A stretch of DNA of 64,000 nt from Buchananella hordeovulneris (GCF_001907235.1 NZ_MQVS01000001.1:1-64000); one strand, 5' to 3'. Numbered from the stretch's first letter, positions 38,188 to 52,554 are shown. The notes: generated by a model from the letters alone, not told the origin. Numbers and translations: made by a program.

Positions 38188-40992
38188 ATGCAAGTCGCCA
38201 AAAGCTCCGCTAGTCGTATGAAAATGATTGCCCTCGCTGCGGTAGGTGGCCTCTTTGCCTCCGCTGTGCCAGCGACGGCCGCTCCCGCGTCTCCCGCCCC
38301 GGTGACGCTCAACTTGTTGAACATCACCGACATTCACGGGCACATTGATGTGGGAAAAGAGGAGGCCGGGGCGGCTGTCATCGGCTGTTATGTCGACAAG
38401 GAGCGTGCCGCGCACCCGCACACCCTGTTTACCTCGGCGGGCGACAACGTCGGTGGCTCGCCGTTCCTGTCGGCGATCTTGCGTGACGAGCCAACCATCG
38501 ATGCCCTGAACCTGATGGGTTTGGATGCCAACGTGGTGGGAAACCACGAATTTGACCGTGGCTGGAGTGACCTGCGAGATCGCATCATTCCGCGGGCAAA
38601 CTTCCCGCACCTGGGGGCCAACGTGGTCGGCTCCGACCTGCCCGCCTACGTTGTGAAGGAGACAGGTGGGATCAAGGTTGGTTTTGTGGGGGTGGTGACG
38701 CCCGACGTGCCGACCTTGGTGACGCCCGACGGGGTGGTCGGGTTGGAGTTCACCTCCGCCATCGACACCGCCAACCGGGTGGCGGGGGAGTTGAAGGACG
38801 GTCAGGCGGCCAATGGGGAAGCTCACGTGGTGGTGGTGCTCGTCCACGAGGACGCCGCCGAGATCGCGGCCGGGCTGCGCGGGGAGCTGGTGGATGTAGT
38901 CTTCGGCGGCCACACCCACCGCGAATACGTGGGACTGGAGACCATCGGGGCGGACGGTAAGGCGATCGTCGCCGTCGAAGCAGACCACTACGGGCGGGCC
39001 CTGGGGCGTGTCAGCCTGGATGTGGATCCGCACACCAAGAAGGTCACAGGGGCCCGGGCGGAGCTGGTGAGTGCCGCGACCATGACCGAGGTGTGCGGCA
39101 CGGCCCCGCATCCGCAGATTGCCGAGATTGTGGCGCGGGCCAAAACGCAGGCAGATGCGGAGGGTGACAAGCCGGTGGCCACCATCGCCTCGGATTTCTA
39201 CCGCGGCACCGCCGACGGCACGGCCGCCACGGCGGGCGCCAATCGCGGCACCGAGTCCACGGCCGGCAACTTGCTGGCTGATGTAGCGCTGTGGGGGCTG
39301 AAGAACTCCACCACGATTCCGGTCGACATTGGCCTGATCAACGCAGGGGGGATTCGGGCGGACCTGCTGCGCGGGGACGACGGAGTGGTCACCTATAAAG
39401 AGGCATTCGCGGTCATGCCGTTCGGCAATGCGATGACTACCACCGAGATTACCGGGGCCGAGTTCAAGCAGGCGTTGGAGCAACAGTGGCAGCCGGAGGG
39501 GTCGTCGCGCCCCATTTTGAAGCTGGGCGTGTCCAGCAATGTGCACTACGTGTTCGACCCGCAGGCCCCGACCGGCCAGCGCATCACCTCCGTGACCATT
39601 GATGGTCAGCCCCTGGACCCGCAGCGGACGTACACGGTGGGAGCGGTGTCGTTCCTCATCGCCGGGGGCGACAACTTCGGGGCCCTGGCCGCAGGCCGCA
39701 ATCGGCGCGATACGGGAATCATTGATGTGCAACTCTTCATCGACTACCTGGCGGCGCAGCAGGCGGCAGGGCCGGTGACGGCCCCACTGGTGCAACGGTC
39801 CTTGGCGTTGACCCTGCCGACCAGCGGTCTGCAGGCGGGACAGGAGGCGGAGATTGCGCTCGGTTCGCTGGGCTTCACGGTGACGAGCGAGCAGGTGGAT
39901 CAGGAGGTCACGGTCCAACTGGGACAGTCCAAGGTCACCGCCCCCATTGATTACACCCCTGATCCGACCGGTGACACCACAGGCCGGGCGGTGCTTCGGC
40001 TCCCGGTCCCCGCGGACCTCAGTGGAGTCCAGCAGCTGGAAGTCTCGACCCCGGGCGGCAGTCGCTTCGCGGTGCCAGTGTCGGTGACCGGGGCCAGCCC
40101 CAGCACGCAGCGCCTGACGGGCGGCACCTTGGGAGAGCTGACGGCGGCACTGGCGCCGCACGGCCATTGGGAGAAAACCGCAGTGGTGGTGGCCGGAACG
40201 CAAGGGCGGTGGCTGCCACTCGCCGCGCCGCTGGCGGCTGCTGTCGGCGGCCCGGTGTTGCACCTGGATGGCACACAGGCGGTTCCCACCTTGGTGGAGC
40301 ACCTGCGGCAGGCGGGCATCGAGCGGGTGGCGGTGATTGGCTGGCCGCCGCTCTCCTTGGGGCCCGCCCTCCAGCGCGCAGGCGTGCGGCATGAGTGGCT
40401 GGGCGCGGGGTGGCGGACCGTGGTAACCAACGTGGCAGCCTGGCGCACGTTGCAGGCCGCTGACGCCCCGCAGCAGGTTCTCCTGGCTGATGTCGCGGAG
40501 CCGACGGCGCTGGGGGTGGCGGCCGCCGTCGCCCCCGCGGTAGGGGCCGTCGTGCTCCCGACCAGCAAGGGCCGCCTGACCCCGGTGGCCTGGTGGTACC
40601 TGTGGAGCCACCAGGAGCTGCCGGTAGTGACTGTCGGAGGCAAGGCCCGCGCCGCCTGGGAACGCTGGCAGCGGTGGATGCCGCACTCTATCCGGCACCT
40701 GGAGGGGGCGGACGCGTTGGAGTTGGGGACGGCCGTGGCACAGATAGTGCCTGCTCCGACCGGTCCGGTGGTAGTGGTCAACGCCCACCGGCCAGAGGCG
40801 GGCGCGGCCGCCGCGTTGGTGGCTCGCAGTGGGGGGACATTGGTGCTGACTGATGGGCAACAAGTCGCCCCCGGGATGGTTGATTTGCTGCGGCAGGGAC
40901 CAGCGGGCCGGGCTTTGCTGATCGTGGGGGACGAGCAGGCGGTCTCCTCGGCGGTGCAGGCGGAGGTGGAGGCAGCGGTGCACAATCGATAG
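38188..40992 (+). CDS. Secreted 5'-nucleotidase-type phosphoesterase with CWB2-like C-terminus
   Basis: A 934-residue exported enzyme. Signal peptide to about residue 31 (MIALAAVGGLFASAVPATAA). The metallophosphoesterase domain has NITDIHGHID, TSAGDNVGGSP, VVGNHEFDRG and VFGGHTHREY, which bind the two metal ions. The 5'-nucleotidase C-terminal domain (about 330-535) contains NAGGIRADLLRGDDG and FGNAMTTTEITG. A beta linker follows, then about 300 residues of CWB2-like repeats starting at QRLTGGTLGELTAALAP, less well conserved than those of the two neighbouring glycosidases. Start ATG 38188 after GAGAGGAACAGC; the earlier in-frame ATG lacks a site. Probable role: extracellular nucleotide or cyclic-nucleotide hydrolysis for phosphate, purines or immune evasion. 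Confidence 0.88.
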   Translation: MQVAKSSASRMKMIALAAVGGLFASAVPATAAPASPAPVTLNLLNITDIHGHIDVGKEEAGAAVIGCYVDKERAAHPHTLFTSAGDNVGGSPFLSAILRDEPTIDALNLMGLDANVVGNHEFDRGWSDLRDRIIPRANFPHLGANVVGSDLPAYVVKETGGIKVGFVGVVTPDVPTLVTPDGVVGLEFTSAIDTANRVAGELKDGQAANGEAHVVVVLVHEDAAEIAAGLRGELVDVVFGGHTHREYVGLETIGADGKAIVAVEADHYGRALGRVSLDVDPHTKKVTGARAELVSAATMTEVCGTAPHPQIAEIVARAKTQADAEGDKPVATIASDFYRGTADGTAATAGANRGTESTAGNLLADVALWGLKNSTTIPVDIGLINAGGIRADLLRGDDGVVTYKEAFAVMPFGNAMTTTEITGAEFKQALEQQWQPEGSSRPILKLGVSSNVHYVFDPQAPTGQRITSVTIDGQPLDPQRTYTVGAVSFLIAGGDNFGALAAGRNRRDTGIIDVQLFIDYLAAQQAAGPVTAPLVQRSLALTLPTSGLQAGQEAEIALGSLGFTVTSEQVDQEVTVQLGQSKVTAPIDYTPDPTGDTTGRAVLRLPVPADLSGVQQLEVSTPGGSRFAVPVSVTGASPSTQRLTGGTLGELTAALAPHGHWEKTAVVVAGTQGRWLPLAAPLAAAVGGPVLHLDGTQAVPTLVEHLRQAGIERVAVIGWPPLSLGPALQRAGVRHEWLGAGWRTVVTNVAAWRTLQAADAPQQVLLADVAEPTALGVAAAVAPAVGAVVLPTSKGRLTPVAWWYLWSHQELPVVTVGGKARAAWERWQRWMPHSIRHLEGADALELGTAVAQIVPAPTGPVVVVNAHRPEAGAAAALVARSGGTLVLTDGQQVAPGMVDLLRQGPAGRALLIVGDEQAVSSAVQAEVEAAVHNR

Positions 40993-41318
40993 GGTCGGAT
41001 GTGGGCAAGCTCACGCAGCCCGTTCTTGGGAGTGCGGCGTGCGGAGCGGCGGGTGGACCCCCGCCGCTCCGTGTCGCTTTTTGCTGCTTTTAGGCGCTTT
41101 GGTGCATGAAAGAGCAAAACATGCTCGGTTGTTGAGGGGAGAGGATCAAAATGTGGACACTCGCGGAGGGGGAGGAGGGTTGGTTGGCGCAACGCAACTC
41201 GACGCGCGCCAAACCGGGTTAGCAACCCGCCTGAAAAAGTGCTGAAGGATCGATAACCTCCCTTGAGGAGCTGCCGCCCGCGCGGCTGCCCACGCTCAAA
41301 GATGAACGCGGAGGGAAG
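40993..41318. other. Intergenic region between nucleotidase and GH20 genes
   Basis: A 326-bp gap. It starts with the nucleotidase terminator (41043-41082). The remaining 235 bp lead to the GH20 gene and contain GAGCA/TGCTC as a short dyad around AAACA (about 41111-41125). No clear promoter hexamers were recognised. No convincing small gene or riboswitch was seen. Confidence 0.4.
41043..41082 (+). terminator. Rho-independent terminator of the nucleotidase gene
   Basis: A perfect 11-bp stem (GGAGCGGCGGG at 41043-41053, complement at 41060-41070) with a 6-nt loop is followed by GTGTCGC and five T's. It lies 50 bp after the nucleotidase stop. Confidence 0.85.
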
Positions 41319-45227
<3,909 letters not shown>

Positions 45228-45244
45228 CTCGGTAGCAACGAGGA

Positions 45245-45272
45245 GGGGGGACAGCGCGGGCGCTGTCCCCCC
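45245..45272 (+). terminator. Terminator of the GH20 gene
   Basis: A perfect 12-bp stem (GGGGGGACAGCG at 45245-45256, complement at 45261-45272) with a 4-nt CGGG loop lies 17 bp after the GH20 stop, followed by TTCCGTG. The T-run is weak but the stem is very stable. Confidence 0.75.
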
Positions 45273-45306
45273 TTCCGTGTGCGGTGATCGAGCAGTGGGC
45301 GATGTC

Positions 45307-45334
45307 TTGCGTGATTCTGGCTCCAAACTAGTAT
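45307..45334 (+). promoter_or_regulatory. Candidate promoter of the GH95 gene
   Basis: TTGCGT (45307-45312) and TAGTAT (45329-45334) are separated by 16 bp and sit 36 bp before the GH95 start, in a locally AT-rich stretch. They resemble primary-sigma -35 and -10 boxes. The gene then has its own Shine-Dalgarno, AGGAG, eight to nine bases before the ATG. Confidence 0.45.
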
Positions 45335-45370
45335 TGGCAATAAGAATCCTTCAGAGTTGCAGGAGCCCTC

Positions 45371-48300
45371 ATGACAAATGCTCGTCCCCATCCGTGGCGC
45401 CACAGCCTTGCCGCTGTGGCGGCTGCCAGCTTGGCCGTCGTCGGACTAGTGCCGACCACCGCCCTCGCGAACGAACCTCCCGCCGTCCTGTCGACCCCGG
45501 AACGGGAGCTGGTGCTGCGCTACGCGGCCCCCGCTACCCACTGGGAGAGCCAGTCCCTCCCCATCGGTAACGGGGCAGTCGGGGCCAATATTTTTGGTGG
45601 CGTGGAGCGCGATAAGCTCCAGCTCAACGAGAAAACCCTGTGGTCCGGCGGTCCGGGTTGCGCCAACTACGACTTCGGTATCTGGGACAAGTCCCAGCGG
45701 CCCACCGCGCTGGAAGAAGTACGGCAAACCATTCGGGCACGCGGGGAAATGGATGCCTCGCAGGTTGCCCGCCTCCTGGGCAAGGCCCGCAACTGCTACG
45801 GCTCTTACAGCCAGTTCGGCAGCCTGGAGTTCACCTCGCCGCTGACCGGCGCGACCAACTACGAACGCAACCTCGACATCAAGCGCGGGGTGGCCGCCAC
45901 CACCTTCACCGTCGACGGGGTGGACTACCGCCGCGAATACCTCGCCTCGCACCCGGATAACGTCGTCGCGGTGCGGTTGAGTGCCTCCGCCAGCGAGAAG
46001 ATAACCACCACGGTGGCCTACCGGGGCCTGCCCGCAGGCGGCACGGTGGCCGCCGACGAGCAAGGCCGCATCCGCCTGACCGGCGCCCTGGACTCCGGGA
46101 AAGACCCCAACGGCCTGAAGTACGTGGGCGAGATTCGCGTCCTCAACGAGGGCGGTAACCGAGTGGCCAACGAAAATGGCACCGTCACGGTAACTGGTGC
46201 CAATGCCGTGACCTTGCTGTGGACGGCCGGTACCAACTACGCCAACGTGCACCCGACCTACCGCGGCGACGAAGCCGACGCCCGCGTGACCGCCACCCTG
46301 GACGCGGCAGCAGCGAAGAGCTGGGATGACCTGCGGGCCGGACACGTGGCCGACTTCCAGCCAATCATGGACCGCGTGAAGTTGCACCTGGCCGGGGCAG
46401 ACACCTCGCAGCTGTACACCGACGCGCTGCGGTCTGCCTATCGCGGCTCCAGCGACCAGGATCGGGCCCTGGAGGAACTGTATTTCCAGTACGGCCGCTA
46501 CCTGTTGCTGTCTTCCTCCCGCCCGGGCGATAGCGAAGCGCACCGCCTGCCGGCCAACCTGCAAGGCCTGTGGAACAACTCGTCCACCGCCCCCTGGGGT
46601 GCCGACTTCCACACCAACATCAATATCCAGATGAACTACTGGCCGGTCTACACCACCAACCTGGCGGAAATGGACCTGCCTTACCTGGACTTCATTAACA
46701 AGTACCGGGTGCCGGGCGCCGACGCCGCGGAGCGCATGTTTGCCGCCCGCGGGTGGGTGCTGCACAACGAGGTCAACCCCTACGGCTTTGCCGGGGTGCA
46801 CGACTGGGCGACGGCTTTCTGGTTCCCGGAGGCCAACGCTTGGCTCGCGCAGGAGTTCTGGCAGCGCTGGCTCTTCACTGGCGACCGCACCTTCCTGCAA
46901 GAGCAGGCCTTCCCGGTCCTCAAGGACACCGTGCTGTTCTGGTTCGACATGCTGGTGGAAAACGCCGACGGCAAGCTCGTGGTCTCCCCCGCCTACTCTC
47001 CGGAGCACGGGCCGTTCACCGAGGCCACCGCGATGGCGCAGCAGCTAGTGACCGAGCTATTTGTCTCCACCAAGGCGGCGGCCGAGGAACTGGGGATTGT
47101 CGATGAGTTCACCGCCGAACTGGACGCCAAGCTCGCCAAGCTGGACCGCGGCATCAAAGTTGGGCAAGACGGCCAGATTCTGGAGTGGCCCAATGAGGCA
47201 GTCGACGCGCGCGAGCGAGCAGCCGAACCGGCCCACCGCCACGTCTCCCAGCTCTACGCCCTGTTCCCGGGCACCGAGATCTCGGACGCTCTCAGCCCCG
47301 ACTTTGCGAACGCGGCCCGCGAGACGCTCCGCCAGCGGGGCGACGGCGGCACCGGCTGGTCCATGGCGTGGAAGATCAACTTCTGGGCGCGGCTGCTGGA
47401 TGGCGACCACGCCCACCTCATGGTGCGCAACCTGCTGACGCAATCGACGCTGCCGAACCTGTGGGACAACCACCCGCCGTTCCAGATCGACGGTAACTTC
47501 GGGGGCACCGCTGGTTTTGCCGAGATGCTCCTGCAGTCGCACGCGGGCGCCATCGACCTGCTGCCGGCCCTGCCCACTAACTGGTCGGCGGGCTCCTACG
47601 ACGGACTCAAGGCCCGCGGCGGCCACACCGTTGGGGTCACGTGGGCCGACGGCACCCTGAGCCAGGCCCGGATCACTGCGGCGGCGGCAGGGCCGCTGAA
47701 GGTGCGGTCGGCCGAGTTCGGGGCGGCCGTGCAGGTGTGGGACGTCACCGCAGGCAAGCAGGTAAACGCCGTGGTGGCTGACCGGATCGCCACCTTCCCG
47801 GCTGAACTCGGCCACGTCTACGTGGTGCAGCCGACGACGGGCCTGGCGGCCAGCGCCGCCCCGGCTTCCTGGGGGCAGTCCTCTGGCGTGACGGCCACCA
47901 TCACTGGTACTCCCGGGGCCGCCACCTTGACCTGGGAAGGGCCGGACGGGTGGCAACTGCCCGCCGCCACCCAGGTGACGCAGGCTGGCACCGTTGAGGG
48001 CACCGTGACTGCTCCCGCGATGCCCGCCGCCGCCCCGAGCAGTGTCACGTTGACCGCCGTGCTGACCGGAGAAGGCTGGGTGATCCGCAAGCCGGTGACC
48101 GTGCAGGTTATCGACCCGGCGGTCATCAGCCAGTCGCAGATGCGGATCCATGCGGTTTCCTCGCAGGAGACGGTGGGGGAGAACGCCCCGGCGACGAACG
48201 TCATTGACGGTGACACCGGCACGTTCTGGCACAGCCAGTGGTTCAACGCCTCCCCTAACCACCCACACTCGCTGACCGTGGACCTAGGGGCCAGTGAACG

Positions 48301-50044
48301 ATTGGCATCGGTCACGTTCACTCCCCGGCCCACCGCTCCCAACGGGCGGATCAAGGGGCATGTCGTGGAGATTTCGCCCGACGGCAATGGCTGGGAGCGG
48401 ATTGCGGCCGGGGATTGGCCGAATGCGGCCACGCCACAGACCGTGACGCTGGACACGCCGCAGGAGGCGCGCTACGTGCGTATCTCCACCTCGTCGTCCT
48501 ACGGCCCGACCGGGGGGCCTGCGAACTACGTGTCGTTGGCGGAGTTCACGGCCCGGCGGGCTGTTGCTGCCCCGCCCCCAGGTGGGGAAGAAGAATTCGC
48601 TTTCGCGCTGCAAGCGGAGGCCAGTCCGCAGGCAGGCCAGTCGGTTGCCCCCGGCTCGACCATCGAATACACGATCCAGGTGGGCAACGACTCGGCGCAG
48701 GCGCGGCAGCTGATCTTCGGCGGCGTGCCGGTCAACGACAACGTGCAGATCAAGTCCCTGGAAGCCGCGGTGACTACCGCCGACGGGCAGGCAGCTGAAG
48801 TGTCGCTGGAGCAGGCCGGAGGCGCGTTTGGCTGGGAGGGCGAACTGCCGGCCAACGGCAAGCTGGAAGTGCATCTAGTGGCCCAGGTGGCGCAGGACGC
48901 TACCGGGGAGGTGCGTTACGGCTTCGTGGCGACCACTGCTCAAGATGCTGCCCCACAGACAGTGGTGGTTGCCCACCCGGTGGGGACGGCACCGGCGCCG
49001 ACGCCGACTGCCACCCCGACCGCTACTCCGACGCCGACGGTTACGCCGACTGTCACCCCGACGCCGACGGCTACGCCAACGCCGACTGTCACCCCGACGC
49101 CGACTGTCACCCCGACCGCTACTCCGACGGCGGAGCCGCAGCCGGACGTGGTACGGCTAGCTGGCAAGAGCCGAGTGGCCACTGCGGTGGAGGTGGCCCG
49201 CCAGGGCGGCTTCACCGGTAAGGCTGCGGTGCTCGTCGACGGCACCGGTTACGCCGACGCCGTGGCGGCCGGCCCGCTCGCGGCCGCGGTGGACGGCCCG
49301 CTGCTGCTGACCGTCAGCCCGCAGCTCGAACCGGCAGTGCTCAGTACGCTGCTGGAAGGCAAGTACGAGACGGTCTACATCGTCGGCGGCAAGGCTTCAG
49401 TGTCCGAGATCAAGGAGCGTTCGCTGCAGTTGGCGGGCCTGCAAACCAAGCGCCTGGCGGGCAAGTCCCGTTACGGCACGGCTGCCGCGGTTGCCGGACA
49501 GGTCGAACAGGTGACGGGCCAAGTGGCGGCAATCTTCTTCGCTGACGGTTCCGGCTTCCCCGACGCCCTGGCTGCCGGAGCCAGTGCGGGGGCCAACAGC
49601 GGCGTCGTCCTGCTGACCGACGGGGCCCGCCTGCCGCAGGAGACCCGCGTCTTCTTGGCCAGCCACCCGCGGGCGCGCGTCGTCGGGGTCGGCGGTAACG
49701 CAGTCAGTGCCCTGCGGTCCGCTAAGTACCTCGATGGCGTGACGATGACGGCCGTGTCTGGGCCGAACCGGTACGCCACCGCCGCGCGGCTCGCGGAGAA
49801 GTTCGGGGCGCAGGCCACGGCCGTAGTGGTGGCCTCCGGCAAGGACTTCCCCGATGCGCTCGCCGGTTCGCCGCTGGCGGTCGCCAAGGACGCGGCCTTG
49901 CTGCTGACCACCCCGCAGACGCTGCACAAGGAAGCCGAGCAGATCGCGGCAGCCAAGCAGCTGACGGGTGTGTGGATTGTTGGTGGTACCGGCACGGTGT
50001 CAACCGCGACCGAGGACACTTTGCGGACGCTACTGCGCCGCTGA
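45371..50044 (+). CDS. Surface GH95 alpha-L-fucosidase with CWB2 anchor
   Basis: A 1557-residue secreted glycosidase. Signal peptide to about residue 34. The GH95 N-terminal domain starts [20 protein letters not shown] with [11 protein letters not shown]. The catalytic part contains [12 protein letters not shown] (N416 and N418 correspond to the paired Asn that assist water in the Bifidobacterium 1,2-alpha-L-fucosidase), [16 protein letters not shown] and [17 protein letters not shown]. An F5/8C-type domain follows (about 920-1062), then one repeat module, a Thr-Pro linker (about 1207-1255) and three CWB2 repeats (about 1258-1557: [47 protein letters not shown]). It should remove terminal alpha-1,2-fucose from mucin or milk-type glycans at the cell surface. 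Start ATG 45371 after AGGAGCCCTC. Confidence 0.93.
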   Translation: MTNARPHPWRHSLAAVAAASLAVVGLVPTTALANEPPAVLSTPERELVLRYAAPATHWESQSLPIGNGAVGANIFGGVERDKLQLNEKTLWSGGPGCANYDFGIWDKSQRPTALEEVRQTIRARGEMDASQVARLLGKARNCYGSYSQFGSLEFTSPLTGATNYERNLDIKRGVAATTFTVDGVDYRREYLASHPDNVVAVRLSASASEKITTTVAYRGLPAGGTVAADEQGRIRLTGALDSGKDPNGLKYVGEIRVLNEGGNRVANENGTVTVTGANAVTLLWTAGTNYANVHPTYRGDEADARVTATLDAAAAKSWDDLRAGHVADFQPIMDRVKLHLAGADTSQLYTDALRSAYRGSSDQDRALEELYFQYGRYLLLSSSRPGDSEAHRLPANLQGLWNNSSTAPWGADFHTNINIQMNYWPVYTTNLAEMDLPYLDFINKYRVPGADAAERMFAARGWVLHNEVNPYGFAGVHDWATAFWFPEANAWLAQEFWQRWLFTGDRTFLQEQAFPVLKDTVLFWFDMLVENADGKLVVSPAYSPEHGPFTEATAMAQQLVTELFVSTKAAAEELGIVDEFTAELDAKLAKLDRGIKVGQDGQILEWPNEAVDARERAAEPAHRHVSQLYALFPGTEISDALSPDFANAARETLRQRGDGGTGWSMAWKINFWARLLDGDHAHLMVRNLLTQSTLPNLWDNHPPFQIDGNFGGTAGFAEMLLQSHAGAIDLLPALPTNWSAGSYDGLKARGGHTVGVTWADGTLSQARITAAAAGPLKVRSAEFGAAVQVWDVTAGKQVNAVVADRIATFPAELGHVYVVQPTTGLAASAAPASWGQSSGVTATITGTPGAATLTWEGPDGWQLPAATQVTQAGTVEGTVTAPAMPAAAPSSVTLTAVLTGEGWVIRKPVTVQVIDPAVISQSQMRIHAVSSQETVGENAPATNVIDGDTGTFWHSQWFNASPNHPHSLTVDLGASERLASVTFTPRPTAPNGRIKGHVVEISPDGNGWERIAAGDWPNAATPQTVTLDTPQEARYVRISTSSSYGPTGGPANYVSLAEFTARRAVAAPPPGGEEEFAFALQAEASPQAGQSVAPGSTIEYTIQVGNDSAQARQLIFGGVPVNDNVQIKSLEAAVTTADGQAAEVSLEQAGGAFGWEGELPANGKLEVHLVAQVAQDATGEVRYGFVATTAQDAAPQTVVVAHPVGTAPAPTPTATPTATPTPTVTPTVTPTPTATPTPTVTPTPTVTPTATPTAEPQPDVVRLAGKSRVATAVEVARQGGFTGKAAVLVDGTGYADAVAAGPLAAAVDGPLLLTVSPQLEPAVLSTLLEGKYETVYIVGGKASVSEIKERSLQLAGLQTKRLAGKSRYGTAAAVAGQVEQVTGQVAAIFFADGSGFPDALAAGASAGANSGVVLLTDGARLPQETRVFLASHPRARVVGVGGNAVSALRSAKYLDGVTMTAVSGPNRYATAARLAEKFGAQATAVVVASGKDFPDALAGSPLAVAKDAALLLTTPQTLHKEAEQIAAAKQLTGVWIVGGTGTVSTATEDTLRTLLRR
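48990..49140 (+). repeat. Thr-Pro coding repeat (linker) in the GH95 gene
   Basis: Tandem ACGCCGACGG/ACTGTCACCC-type units encode Thr-Pro repeats with interspersed Ala and Val just before the CWB2 anchor. The tract resembles the one in the GH20 gene closely enough to allow recombination between the two genes. Confidence 0.85.
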
Positions 50045-50059
50045 GCTGACCAACTGAAA

Positions 50060-50093
50060 GGCGGGAGCACTTCATGCATGAAGTGCTCCCGCC
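50060..50093. terminator. Perfect 34-bp palindrome after the GH95 gene
   Basis: A 17-bp arm GGCGGGAGCACTTCATG is followed directly by its exact complement, with no unpaired loop bases, 15 bp after the GH95 stop. Because it is symmetric it can act on both strands, but the convergent EamA gene ends 110 bp away. CCTTGTC follows, so there is no strong T-run. Confidence 0.7.
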
Positions 50094-50204
50094 CCTTGTC
50101 TGAAGGACAACTGTTGTCGAGCCTGCGCGGCGACCGCCAGCAATCCTGGGTACCCCCCAACTTGGTGCGCGCGGGGCGTAGCCCTGCGGTGCGCTCCTAG
50201 CGGT

Positions 50205-51239
50205 CTAGGCGGCCGCTCCCCGCGGGGCGCGGGCTTGTGGAGGATCCGCCTGCACTACGGGCTCCAGGTGCACAAGTGTGCCGGTCTGCTGACGGCTGGG
50301 CTCGGTGGGCGTCGAGGGCGCCTGCGCGGCGGCGGTTGCCGACTGTGGGACGACGGCCTCCGCCGCAGAAGCCTCGAACTTCGGGAAGGGCTGGCGGTCG
50401 GCGTGGATCTGGGAAGCCACCCCCGCCAGGACTACCAGGGCGATGCCGACTATCTGGGGCGTGGCCAGCGCCTGGTCCAGTATCAAGAACCCGAGCAGCA
50501 ACCCGAAGGCGGGTTCCAGCGCGGTGAGGGTGCCGAAAGCCGTCGGGGTCATGCGGCGCAAAGCTGACAGCTCCAAGATATAGGCGAGGCCGGGAGTGAG
50601 CAGCCCGAGGAGAGCAGCCAAGCCGAGAGCGGGCCACGTAATGTTTCCCCAGGCGCTCGGGATGCCGGGCACCGCCAGGCACAAGGCCGCCAGCGGCAGC
50701 ATGAGGGCCAGCCCACCGAGGCCGCTGACGCTCTTGCCGACCTTGTGAGTGAAGATGATGTAGCCCGCCCAGCCGAGAGCCGACAAGCTGGCGAAGGCCA
50801 CACCGAGCAGGTTCACCTGTCCTTCCCACGGCCGGGTCAATAGCAGGACGCCGACCAGCGCAACGCCCGGCCAGATTGCCAAACGCCAAGAACGGGACAG
50901 AAACACTGCGACAACCAGCGGGCCGAGGAACGCGATAGCGACCGTGGTGCCCAAAGAAATGCGGCTCAGGGCGGCCACGAACCCACCCGTCATGCAGGCG
51001 GTAGTGACCCCGAGGGCCAGCACGACCGGCCACTGCTGCGCTGTCAGGGAGCGCAGCGGGGGGCGCGCCAAACACAGAATGAAGATCGCCCCCATCGTCA
51101 CCCGCAGCCAGGCCGCGCCTGCGGGCCCAACCTGCGCGGACAGGGTGACAGTGAAAGCCGAAGCCAGTTGCACCAGGAACATAGCGACGATGGTCAGCAG
51201 CCACGGCGGCAACAGGCTCAAAGGCGAACGGCGCAGCAC
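50205..51239 (-). CDS. EamA-family exporter (RhtA-like)
   Basis: A 344-residue membrane protein with about ten helices in two EamA halves: LLPPWLLTIVAMFLVQLASA, TACMTGGFVAALSRISLGTTVAIAFLGPL, then GLLTPGLAYILELSALRRMTPTAFGTLTALEPA. The last segment is typical of RhtA-type threonine/homoserine exporters. The C-terminal 60 residues are an Ala/Pro/Gln-rich cytosolic tail. The GTG at 51239 is chosen for the AGGAGG four bases upstream; the long open frame beyond it reads through the region upstream of the divergent gene and is not credible. Confidence 0.85.
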   Translation of the reverse strand: MLRRSPLSLLPPWLLTIVAMFLVQLASAFTVTLSAQVGPAGAAWLRVTMGAIFILCLARPPLRSLTAQQWPVVLALGVTTACMTGGFVAALSRISLGTTVAIAFLGPLVVAVFLSRSWRLAIWPGVALVGVLLLTRPWEGQVNLLGVAFASLSALGWAGYIIFTHKVGKSVSGLGGLALMLPLAALCLAVPGIPSAWGNITWPALGLAALLGLLTPGLAYILELSALRRMTPTAFGTLTALEPAFGLLLGFLILDQALATPQIVGIALVVLAGVASQIHADRQPFPKFEASAAEAVVPQSATAAAQAPSTPTEPSRQQTGTLVHLEPVVQADPPQARAPRGAAA

Positions 51240-51516
51240 GAAACCTCCTCTTGGAAAAGCGCCAGCGCGCAGCAAAAACGCCGCGCGCGAAGGAATGGGT
51301 TTTTGGAACGACTGTTCCTGACGAGGGAAGATTGTGCCTCGCCGGAGGCCGGTTGTGCCAGGGGAAAACTGTGATTTGGGGCGGCGGACGGCAGGAGGTG
51401 CGCCACAGGAGCGGGCCGGGATGGCTGGGGCATGAACGGCGGCGGACAAACGTATTACCTTGTGCGGATGCGCGGAGAGAAATGCTTTACGTTGCACAGC
51501 GGCGGGGAGGGAACCA

Positions 51517-52104
51517 ATGGGTGATACGCGTGGGACGGAGTTAGTTGGGGAGGGCGCTGCGCGCGTCACAGTGGCCGAGGTGGAGCGGGTCGCCACGGCG
51601 TATCACCAGCAGCGATTCCGACTGGCTGGCGCGATTACCCTGCTTGTGGCCGCTCCGGCGGTATGGCTGGCGCTACTGACGTACACGCTCACCCCAGCTG
51701 CGGCGTTCTCGCGCGGGATCGCCCTGTGGTGGGGCGGCGGATTATGGCTCGGGAGCGTGGCGGTCGCGGCGGCACAGCTCCTGCAACGCACCGCGGCGAT
51801 CGCCGCGGTGGTACCACGACACTGGCAGCAGGGAGGAGCTAAACCGCCCGCCGTGGCGTGGGGAGTGCAACTGGCAGAATCTCACGACCCCGCCCGTCGG
51901 CGGCGCCTGCTGGTGGCGCGGAGTGTGTGGGGCGGAGCCGTAGTGGTCCTCATATTGGCTGGTTTGTCGGCAGGAACTAGCGGCATGTCCACGCTTGGCT
52001 ACGGGGCGGCGGCCAGCCTGCTGCTCACCGCCGTGGGCCTGGGCATCTATCTGCCCGCAACCTGGGCCACGGGCGTGGCTCGCAGACTGCGGGTGAGTCA
52101 CTGA
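51517..52104 (+). CDS. Membrane protein of unknown function
   Basis: A 195-residue protein with four predicted membrane helices (ITLLVAAPAVWLALLTYTL; GIALWWGGGLWLGSVAVAAAQLL; SVWGGAVVVLILAGLSAG; GYGAAASLLLTAVGLGIYLP) and short polar loops. I do not recognise a family. The ATG at 51517 follows GGAGGGAACCA; the frame is open from 51460 but that part has no site. It stands alone, divergent from the EamA gene, and ends 16 bp before the second 19-bp repeat array. Confidence 0.6.
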   Translation: MGDTRGTELVGEGAARVTVAEVERVATAYHQQRFRLAGAITLLVAAPAVWLALLTYTLTPAAAFSRGIALWWGGGLWLGSVAVAAAQLLQRTAAIAAVVPRHWQQGGAKPPAVAWGVQLAESHDPARRRRLLVARSVWGGAVVVLILAGLSAGTSGMSTLGYGAAASLLLTAVGLGIYLPATWATGVARRLRVSH

Positions 52105-52119
52105 TGAAGGCGGTGGGCT

Positions 52120-52293
52120 GCCGTCATGTCTTTGTTTGACCGCCATGCCCTTGGGCCACCATCATGTCTTTAGGTCACCATCATGCCCTTGGGTCACCGT
52201 CATGCCCTTAAAACACCGAAATAGGGACATGGTGGTGCCTTAAGGACATGATGGTGCCGTAAGGACATGATGGTGCCGTAAGGACATGATGGT
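52120..52293. repeat. Array of 19-bp repeats with dyad symmetry, copy 2
   Basis: Five direct 19-bp units (starts 52120, 52139, 52158, 52177, 52196), a 3-nt centre (52215-52217), then four inverted 19-bp units (starts 52218, 52237, 52256, 52275). The last two inverted units are identical (GCCGTAAGGACATGATGGT). Unit length, number of forward units and centre length all equal those of the array at 17351-17486. It lies between a membrane-protein gene and the tRNA cluster. Confidence 0.9.
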
Positions 52294-52517
52294 GAAAGCG
52301 GCTCCACTTGGGCAGCTGCGGTGCCGGGGCGCGAATGGCGCGGTGTGACTGGTCTGTGCGGGCGGTAATGAGCAGGCAGAGTGGGGCAGCTGCGGCTAGC
52401 CGCACGCGATACCTGCACACCTGGCCGCACGCGATACCTGTGGATCCAGCCGCACGCGTCCTCGCGCGCTCCCGCAGCCACTTCGCAGGCCCCAGGCGCC
52501 CCGCCCGCCCCGCAAAC
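52294..52517. other. Intergenic region with 25-bp-spaced direct repeats
   Basis: Between the 19-bp array and the tRNA terminator. GCCGCACGCGATACCTG occurs at 52399-52415 and 52424-52440, and its first ten bases recur at 52449-52458, giving a 25-bp period. No gene is supported here; the short open frames are GC-rich and lack ribosome binding sites. Confidence 0.6.
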
Positions 52518-52554
52518 AGCGGATCCCCCGAGGCATCGCCTCGGGGGATCCGCT
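52518..52554 (-). terminator. Terminator of the tRNA cluster
   Basis: A 17-bp perfect inverted repeat (AGCGGATCCCCCGAGGC at 52518-52534, complement at 52538-52554) with a 3-nt loop lies directly downstream of tRNA-Phe on the minus strand. It is the expected end of the leftward tRNA transcript. Confidence 0.75.

Noticed and set aside
38137..40983. A 948-residue minus-strand open frame opposite the nucleotidase gene
   Set aside because: No recognisable domain and an improbable His/Arg/Gly-rich composition; the plus strand holds all metallophosphoesterase motifs.
47057..48268. A 403-residue minus-strand open frame inside the GH95 gene
   Set aside because: Antisense shadow with Arg/Gly/His bias; GH95 motifs lie on the plus strand throughout.
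51240..51596. Long N-terminal extension of the EamA gene
   Set aside because: It overlaps the start region of the divergent gene and contains no conserved sequence; GTG 51239 has AGGAGG upstream.
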